A DNA stretch of 8,805 nt, taken from an uncultured Thermomicrobiales bacterium (GTDB taxonomy: Bacteria > Chloroflexota > Chloroflexia > Thermomicrobiales > UBA6265). This document shows, piece after piece, positions 5,402-8,805 of the stretch. A model generated the notes under the pieces. That model worked only from the letters and a program-made list of their open reading frames with translations. It was not told the origin of the DNA and made no database searches. The first letter of the stretch is position 1; each line of letters starts with the position of its first letter. Location: positions 1-8,805 of the forward strand of contig CADCWH010000071.1 of the NCBI GenBank assembly GCA_902806395.1. The letters run 5' to 3'. The translations under genes were made by a program, and so were the position numbers.

Positions 5402-6367
5402 GTGAAGGCCATGGTCTACACCGATTATGGTCCTCCGGACGTGTTGGCGCTCCGAGAGGTCGCGATGCCGGTGCCCGCCGCCGACGAGGAGCTGATCCGA
5501 ACGCGGGCGTCCTCCATCAACTCGTGGGACTGGGACCTGTTGCGGGGGAGACCGTACTTGACCCGCATCGGCGGGCTGCGGACGCCGAAGTATCGGGTCT
5601 TGGGGGCCGACGTCGCCGGGTGCGTCGAAGCGGTTGGCCGCGATGTCCGGCGGCTCCGGCCCGGTGACGAGGTGCTCGGGGACCTGTCCGGGGATGGTTG
5701 GGGCGGGTTTGCGGAGTACGTCTGCGCGCGGGAGCGGTCCTTGGCGCTCAAGCCGGCCAGCATGACGTTCGAACGCGCCGCGGCCGTGCCTCAGGCGGCT
5801 GTCCTCGCCCTCCAGGCACTCCGCGACAAGGCACAGATCCGAGCCGGGCAACGCGTCCTGATCAATGGCGCGGGGGGTGGGGTCGGCACGTTTGCGGTGC
5901 AGATCGCGAAGTCGTTCGGGACCGAGGTGACCGGTGTAGACCGAGCGGAGAAACTGGAGATGCTGCGCACGATCGGCGCGGACCACGTCATCGATTACGC
6001 GCGGGAGGACTTCACCAGGACTGGGCAGCGGTATGACCTGATCGTCGACGTCGTGATGAACCGTTCGCCCTTTGCCTTCGCGCGCGCCCTCCAGCCTGGC
6101 GGCACCTTGGTCGTGGTCGGCGGCTCCACCGGTCGGATCCTGCAGACCGTGGCGCTGGGACCCGTGATCTCGCGGGTGCGCGGCAGGAAGCTGGGACTCC
6201 TGCTGCACAGACCAAGCCGGAAGGACCTCGACTGGCTGACCGAACGGATCCAGTCCGGGCAGATCGTGCCGGTGATCGACAGGACCTATCCGCTGGATGA
6301 GGTACCAGACGCATTTCGCTACTTCGGCACGGGGCGGGTGCGAGGCAAGATCGTCATCACCGTCTGA
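5402..6367 (+). CDS. MDR-family NAD(P)-dependent oxidoreductase (zinc-free, quinone oxidoreductase-like)
   Basis: A 321-residue medium-chain dehydrogenase/reductase of full length. The catalytic domain comes first, with S-S-I-N-S-W-D-W-D (37-45), G-A-D-V-A-G-C-V-E-A-V-G (68-79) and G-G-F-A-E-Y-V (101-107). The Rossmann domain carries the nucleotide motif G-A-G-G-G-V-G (156-162), then H-V-I-D-Y and D-L-I-V-D-V-V. The protein closes with Y-P-L-D-E-V-P-D-A-F-R-Y and R-G-K-I-V-I-T-V. The zinc-binding cysteines of classical alcohol dehydrogenases are absent, so reduction of quinones or enones with NADPH is the likelier chemistry; the substrate is unknown. The GTG at 5402 has GGAGGA 6 bases upstream. 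It is divergent from the selenoprotein gene, with which it shares the intergenic region, so co-regulation is possible but unproven. It ends in TGA and no terminator is visible. Confidence 0.93.
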   Translation: MKAMVYTDYGPPDVLALREVAMPVPAADEELIRTRASSINSWDWDLLRGRPYLTRIGGLRTPKYRVLGADVAGCVEAVGRDVRRLRPGDEVLGDLSGDGWGGFAEYVCARERSLALKPASMTFERAAAVPQAAVLALQALRDKAQIRAGQRVLINGAGGGVGTFAVQIAKSFGTEVTGVDRAEKLEMLRTIGADHVIDYAREDFTRTGQRYDLIVDVVMNRSPFAFARALQPGGTLVVVGGSTGRILQTVALGPVISRVRGRKLGLLLHRPSRKDLDWLTERIQSGQIVPVIDRTYPLDEVPDAFRYFGTGRVRGKIVITV

Positions 6368-6488
6368 TTAGATTGGTCCATCCTGACCGGCCCGGTGGGG
6401 AACCGCACTGGCGCGGTACACAGACGACCGCCCTCTCCAGGACCGTGCCAGTTCGACGTTGCGCGTTCCGGATCGCCCGGTGTGATGA

Positions 6489-7035
6489 TCGCGCGGACAG
6501 GCGTCGCTGATGTGGACGCGGCGCGTGGCCTCCGCCGGTACCAAGGGGTACCTCCGATCGCTCCTGCCGGAGATCCGCTTCGAGGTCGAGGGAGTCCGCT
6601 TCCGCCTGGTCCACGGCAGCCCACGACGGATGAACGAGTACCTCTTCGAGGACCGCGACCCACGCTCGCTCGCCCGGATCGCCCAAACGGCCGACTGTGA
6701 CGTGCTGGTCTTCGGTCACACGCACAAGCCCTGGATCCGCGAGATCGAGGGCGTCCTGATGATCAATGCCGGCAGCGTCGGCAAGCTAAAGGACGGCGAC
6801 CCCCGGGCCGCGTGGGTAAGCATCGACATCGCGTCCGGCCGGCCCGTCGACTTTACGCCGAATCCCGCCTCCCGGGACCCGTGGCACCTGGTCGACATCG
6901 GCGACGGGAAACCGGCGTCGGTGGGGATCGTTCGCGTTCCCTACGACGTGGGCGCCATGGCGGAGGCTATCCGTGCCGCGGACGGTCTCCCCCGACCAGT
7001 TCGCGCGGGACATCGAGACGGGTGGCCTCCCCTGA
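6489..7035 (+). pseudogene. Broken calcineurin-like metallophosphoesterase (YfcE/MJ0936-type)
   Basis: The C-terminal two thirds of a metallophosphoesterase of about 240 residues. It keeps V-H-G-S-P-R-R-M-N-E-Y-L-F-E-D, V-L-V-F-G-H-T-H-K-P with the metal-binding G-H-T-H, and I-N-A-G-S-V-G. The N-terminal half of the active site (D-x-H, G-D and G-N motifs) is absent. In-frame homology seems to begin at S-R-G-Q-A-S-L-M-W-T-R, right after a TGA at 6486. Near the C-terminus the frame breaks. The 6510 frame reads A-I-R-A-A-D-G-L-P-R, but the natural ending S-P-D-Q-F-A-R-D-I-E-T-G-G-L-P-stop is in another frame from 6985, a shift consistent with one inserted base between 6978 and 6985. The longer open frame to 7232 is therefore an artefact. 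With metal ligands missing it should be inactive. No Shine-Dalgarno sequence is seen at the ATG at 6510. Confidence 0.85.
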
Positions 7036-7385
7036 CAGCCTCGGGAGTCCGCTGGCGACGCGATGCGTCAGCGTCGTCCCCGAGCCGTTTTCCCGCCGCG
7101 GAGCCAATCGTTGACGGGGCCGGTGTGCGAGCTGAAGGGAGACCTTCGTACGGGTCGATGCGGCCCGGGCCGACATCGCGACCCGCCACCGTCAGGGACC
7201 GATCCAGACCCGCACGGGTCAAGAACTGGTGACGATGGCGCGGTCGGGGACGTGCGAGGGGGAGACCAGGTGACGGTGCTGCTCAGCGAATGGGCCGACC
7301 ATGACCTCAACCCCCCACCGGCACGAGCGATTCAGGTTCAACCGCCGTCGCCGCCTCCTGGCCTGGACAATCGACGCGGGCCGCC
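7036..7385. other. Gene-poor stretch with possible coding debris
   Basis: About 350 bases between the phosphoesterase remnant and the 3' end of the DUF899 gene. One short frame around 7149-7270 reads F-V-R-V-D-A-A-R-A-D-I-A-T-R and looks protein-like but has no start. A GTG at 7270 follows GGGGGAG with good spacing and opens M-T-V-L-L-S-E-W-A-D-H-D-L, then turns Pro-rich and runs into the converging gene (stop at 7425). I cannot support either as a gene. Confidence 0.4.
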
Positions 7386-8108
7386 TCAACCACCGCGCGG
7401 GATGTCGCTGTCGTATTCGAGCTGAGGATACCAGTCGGTGCCGCGACCCTCGGGCGTCGTGTCGAGGATGACCCACAGCGGGTTCATGTCGGGGGCGTCG
7501 TGCGGGTCCTGACCGGGATCGGCCATCTCCATATTGGCCTCGGCACTGTAGAAATGCCGGATGACACCGTCTTTGCGCGTGAAGACGGTGTACGCGGGCA
7601 TGTCGGCGTGGCGATCGCCGACGTAATCCTCCGTGAAGTCGCCGCTCGGGTCCGAATACAGCTTGAGGTTCTTCCAGCCGCGCTCACGTCCATAGGCCGC
7701 GATCCGCTCATAGTGGGACCGTGCGGTAACGATCAGGGCAATTCGCTGCTCGAGGTTTGGCACCGCGCCGTCCCAGGCGCTCAGCTGCGCCGTGCACATC
7801 GGGCAGCCCTCTGTGCGTTGCGGGCCGTACATCATGCTGTAGACGACCAGCGTGTCGTGATCGCCAAAGAGCTCTTCAAGCCCGACCTCGCCATGCTCTC
7901 CCACGAAGCGATAGTCTTTCGTGACGTCTCCACCGGGCGGCAACGCGCGTCGCATCTCACCGACCCGCCAGATATGGCGACGAAGTTCGATCTCCGCGGC
8001 CAGCAGCGTGTCGCGCGCTTCGCGATACCCACCACTTTCGTTTGGATAACGCTTGTCATTCTTCTTTGCGAGTTCCTTTGCCGGTGTAAGCGTTGTTTCA
8101 GTTGCCAT
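7386..8108 (-). CDS. DUF899 family thioredoxin-like protein
   Basis: A 240-residue cytosolic protein of the DUF899 thioredoxin-like family, at normal length. A charged helical start (residues 1-55) precedes K-D-Y-R-F (64-68), L-E-E-L-F-G-D-H-D-T-L-V-V-Y (77-90), M-M-Y-G-P-Q-R-T-E-G and the active-site motif C-P-M-C-T (102-106). Then follow Y-S-D-P-S-G-D-F and A-Y-T-V-F-T-R-K-D-G, and the C-terminus has D-T-T-P-E-G-R-G-T-D-W-Y-P-Q-L. The C-P-M-C pair suggests disulfide redox chemistry; the partner and substrate are not known for the family. The ATG at 8108 has AGGGG 8 bases upstream, and the frame open to 8477 lacks coding character upstream. The 5' part is clearly AT-richer than its neighbours (26 of 60 G+C at 8041-8100), suggesting transfer or a different expression class. 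It ends in TGA. Confidence 0.92.
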   Translation of the reverse strand: MATETTLTPAKELAKKNDKRYPNESGGYREARDTLLAAEIELRRHIWRVGEMRRALPPGGDVTKDYRFVGEHGEVGLEELFGDHDTLVVYSMMYGPQRTEGCPMCTAQLSAWDGAVPNLEQRIALIVTARSHYERIAAYGRERGWKNLKLYSDPSGDFTEDYVGDRHADMPAYTVFTRKDGVIRHFYSAEANMEMADPGQDPHDAPDMNPLWVILDTTPEGRGTDWYPQLEYDSDIPRGG

Positions 8109-8131
8109 AATGCACACCCCTGTGATTATTC

Positions 8132-8157
8132 GACATGTCACGATATCGAGTCTATCA
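8132..8157 (-). promoter_or_regulatory. Extended -10 promoter of the DUF899 gene with two adjacent palindromes
   Basis: On the minus strand TG-A-TAGACT (8157-8149) is an extended -10 element of the same TGnTAGnnT form as the other two in this window. Just downstream, where transcription should begin, lie two perfect 8-base palindromes, CGATATCG (8141-8148) and GACATGTC (8132-8139). A repressor bound there would block initiation. An alternative reading is TAGACT as -35 and AATAAT (8130-8125) as -10 with an 18-base spacer, but the leader would then start inside the Shine-Dalgarno sequence. Confidence 0.5.
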
Positions 8158-8527
8158 CGGCGACGGACAGTGGATGGCAGGTGTGCTCGATCCATCAGGG
8201 TTGATGCGCGACGGAGGTGAGCGGAGACGGCGGGGTGGCTGATGGGCTCCTGAGTGGAGATGCACGTGCGTGACGCGTCCGCGCCCGCCCACGAGCCCGC
8301 CATGCAGCCGACGCCAGCCATCGCCCCGCCGCATCGGGTGGGGCGTCGCCCACCGCCGGGCGTTCGCCGCGATACCCTCGGGGCCGGGGTCGCCCGGGAA
8401 GGGTGACCGCGCGTGATGACGCCCCCCAACGGCTGGCCGATCGTCGCTGGTAGTGGGACCCAGCCCAAGACCAACATAGCCCCGGACTGCTGGATCCGAT
8501 AGACACGACACCCTCGTCACTGGGCAC
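8158..8527. other. Gene-free stretch upstream of the DUF899 gene
   Basis: No frame on either strand has convincing protein character. Apparent long minus-strand frames through here are extensions or shadows of the DUF899 gene. A hairpin GGTGGG-GCGTCG-CCCACC lies at 8337-8354 without a T tract. No tRNA-like T-arm was found. Confidence 0.45.
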
Positions 8528-8549
8528 GGCATCGCCGCGGCATCGCCGC
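8528..8549. repeat. Tandem duplication of an 11-base unit
   Basis: GGCATCGCCGC occurs twice in direct contact (8528-8538 and 8539-8549). It lies in non-coding sequence and is probably a slippage product. Confidence 0.6.
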
Positions 8550-8590
8550 GAGGACGCCGTCGTCGGGAACGTCCGCTCGGGGCGGTCATT

Positions 8591-8631
8591 GGCCTGGCCG
8601 GGCGCAGGGTGCTAACCGAATCGGCCAGGCC
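8591..8631. repeat. 10-base perfect inverted repeat upstream of the c-di-AMP receptor gene
   Basis: GGCCTGGCCG (8591-8600) faces CGGCCAGGCC (8622-8631) across 21 bases. It ends 13 bases before the extended -10 element at 8645. It could be an operator or a hairpin; no T tract follows, so a terminator is unlikely. Confidence 0.5.
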
Positions 8632-8644
8632 CCCGATGGCGATA

Positions 8645-8653
8645 TGCTAGGAT
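8645..8653 (+). promoter_or_regulatory. Extended -10 promoter of the c-di-AMP receptor gene
   Basis: TG-C-TAGGAT matches the extended -10 form and closely resembles TG-C-TAGAAT at 5339. No good -35 box is seen; the expected position falls in the right arm of the inverted repeat at 8622-8631. Transcription would start near 8660, leaving a leader of about 105 bases. Confidence 0.5.
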
Positions 8654-8664
8654 GCGGCTTCGGA

Positions 8665-8749
8665 CCCTGGGCGACGGCGCCCGGGGCCGGTCAGCGGTGG
8701 GATCCCGGGGTGCGTCCGTTCGGGACGAATGACCGGGGAGCCCCGATCC
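8665..8749 (+). promoter_or_regulatory. Structured 5' leader of the c-di-AMP receptor gene
   Basis: The leader can form CCCTGGGCG-ACGG-CGCCCGGGG (8665-8686, nine pairs with one G-U). It can also form a second arm in which GGATC-(CC)-GGGG near 8700-8710 pairs with CCCCGATCC (8741-8749), enclosing a small hairpin CGTCC-GTTCG-GGACG (8713-8727). No known riboswitch class is recognised, and pairing was found by eye only. Confidence 0.35.
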
Positions 8750-8766
8750 GCCAGGGAGGTGGGATC

Positions 8767-8805
8767 GTGAAACTGATCATCGCCATCGTCCAGGACGAGG
8801 ACATC
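8767..8805 (+). CDS. darA: Cyclic-di-AMP receptor (DarA/PstA-like), 5' end only
   Basis: Thirteen codons are visible before the window ends: GTG then K-L-I-I-A-I-V-Q-D-E-D-I. This matches the highly conserved start of the PII-like c-di-AMP receptor family (DarA/PstA, formerly YaaQ), which begins M-K-L-I-x-A-V-V-Q-D-Q-D. These are small (about 110 residues) cytosolic trimers that bind c-di-AMP; their downstream partners are not well defined. AGGGAGGTGG lies directly upstream, with GGAGGT 6 bases from the GTG, which fixes the start. The family is typical of Firmicutes and also found in Chloroflexota. With so few residues the assignment rests on one motif. Confidence 0.72.
   Translation, partial: MKLIIAIVQDEDI

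Noticed and set aside
6386..6396. ACCGG-C-CCGGT palindrome as terminator of the MDR gene
   Set aside because: The stem is only five pairs around one base and no T tract follows.
6510..7232. Intact 240-residue phosphoesterase
   Set aside because: The last 80 or so residues are out-of-frame translation; the natural C-terminus ends at 7035 in another frame.
7063..7425. Plus-strand frame across 7063-7425
   Set aside because: Proline-rich, no family features, and it overlaps the end of the DUF899 gene. Only its GTG at 7270 has a plausible Shine-Dalgarno sequence.
7386..8477. DUF899 protein extended to 363 residues by an upstream start
   Set aside because: The extra 123 residues have no protein-like character. 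The ATG at 8108 has a Shine-Dalgarno sequence and matches the family start.
8416..8502. Possible 28-residue ORF in the gap upstream of the DUF899 gene
   Set aside because: No Shine-Dalgarno sequence at suitable spacing and no recognisable feature.
1..8805. tRNA (including selC), rRNA, CRISPR array, transposase or insertion-sequence ends
   Set aside because: I looked for T-arm motifs, regularly spaced repeats and transposase motifs on both strands and found none.

Overview
The window is G+C-rich bacterial DNA (roughly two thirds G+C by eye). It has many GTG and ATG starts and purine-rich Shine-Dalgarno (SD) sequences. The start of what looks like a c-di-AMP receptor (DarA-type) at the right edge, the mixed gene content and several extended -10 promoters of the form TGnTAGnnT fit a Chloroflexota/Thermomicrobia-like organism. 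That placement is inference, not proof.

Layout, left to right. A complete VOC/glyoxalase-family gene lies on the minus strand (5-412) with its own promoter. Next is an unrecognised minus-strand ORF that may be a remnant (632-1000), then a poorly coding stretch holding an orphan promoter. A complete 12-TM MFS transporter follows on the plus strand (1375-2592). Behind it is an N-terminally truncated sugar-type ABC permease (2665-3213) and a small membrane-anchored protein of unknown function (3416-3883).

The most notable gene is on the minus strand at 4226-4969. It is a deiodinase-like thioredoxin-fold protein that ordinary gene calling splits in two, because its catalytic codon is an in-frame TGA. 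The TGA sits in the motif F-G-S-L-T-U-P-Y-C. Nine bases downstream of it in the mRNA is a perfect 8-bp hairpin with a GUU loop, as expected of a bacterial SECIS element. The true stop is TAA. I read it as a selenocysteine-containing redox protein. A cluster of inverted repeats lies in its upstream region, shared with a divergent MDR-family oxidoreductase (5402-6367).

The right third holds a decayed metallophosphoesterase (6489-7035: N-terminus missing, frameshift near the C-terminus). It also holds an AT-richer DUF899 thioredoxin-like gene on the minus strand (7386-8108), a gene-free stretch with short repeats, and the structured leader and first 13 codons of the probable c-di-AMP receptor gene (from 8767).

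The genes do not form one operon. Two thioredoxin-fold proteins with U-x-x-C and C-x-x-C centres and an NAD(P)H-type oxidoreductase lie close together, which may point to redox or detoxification roles. Remnants around them suggest a region that gains and loses genes.
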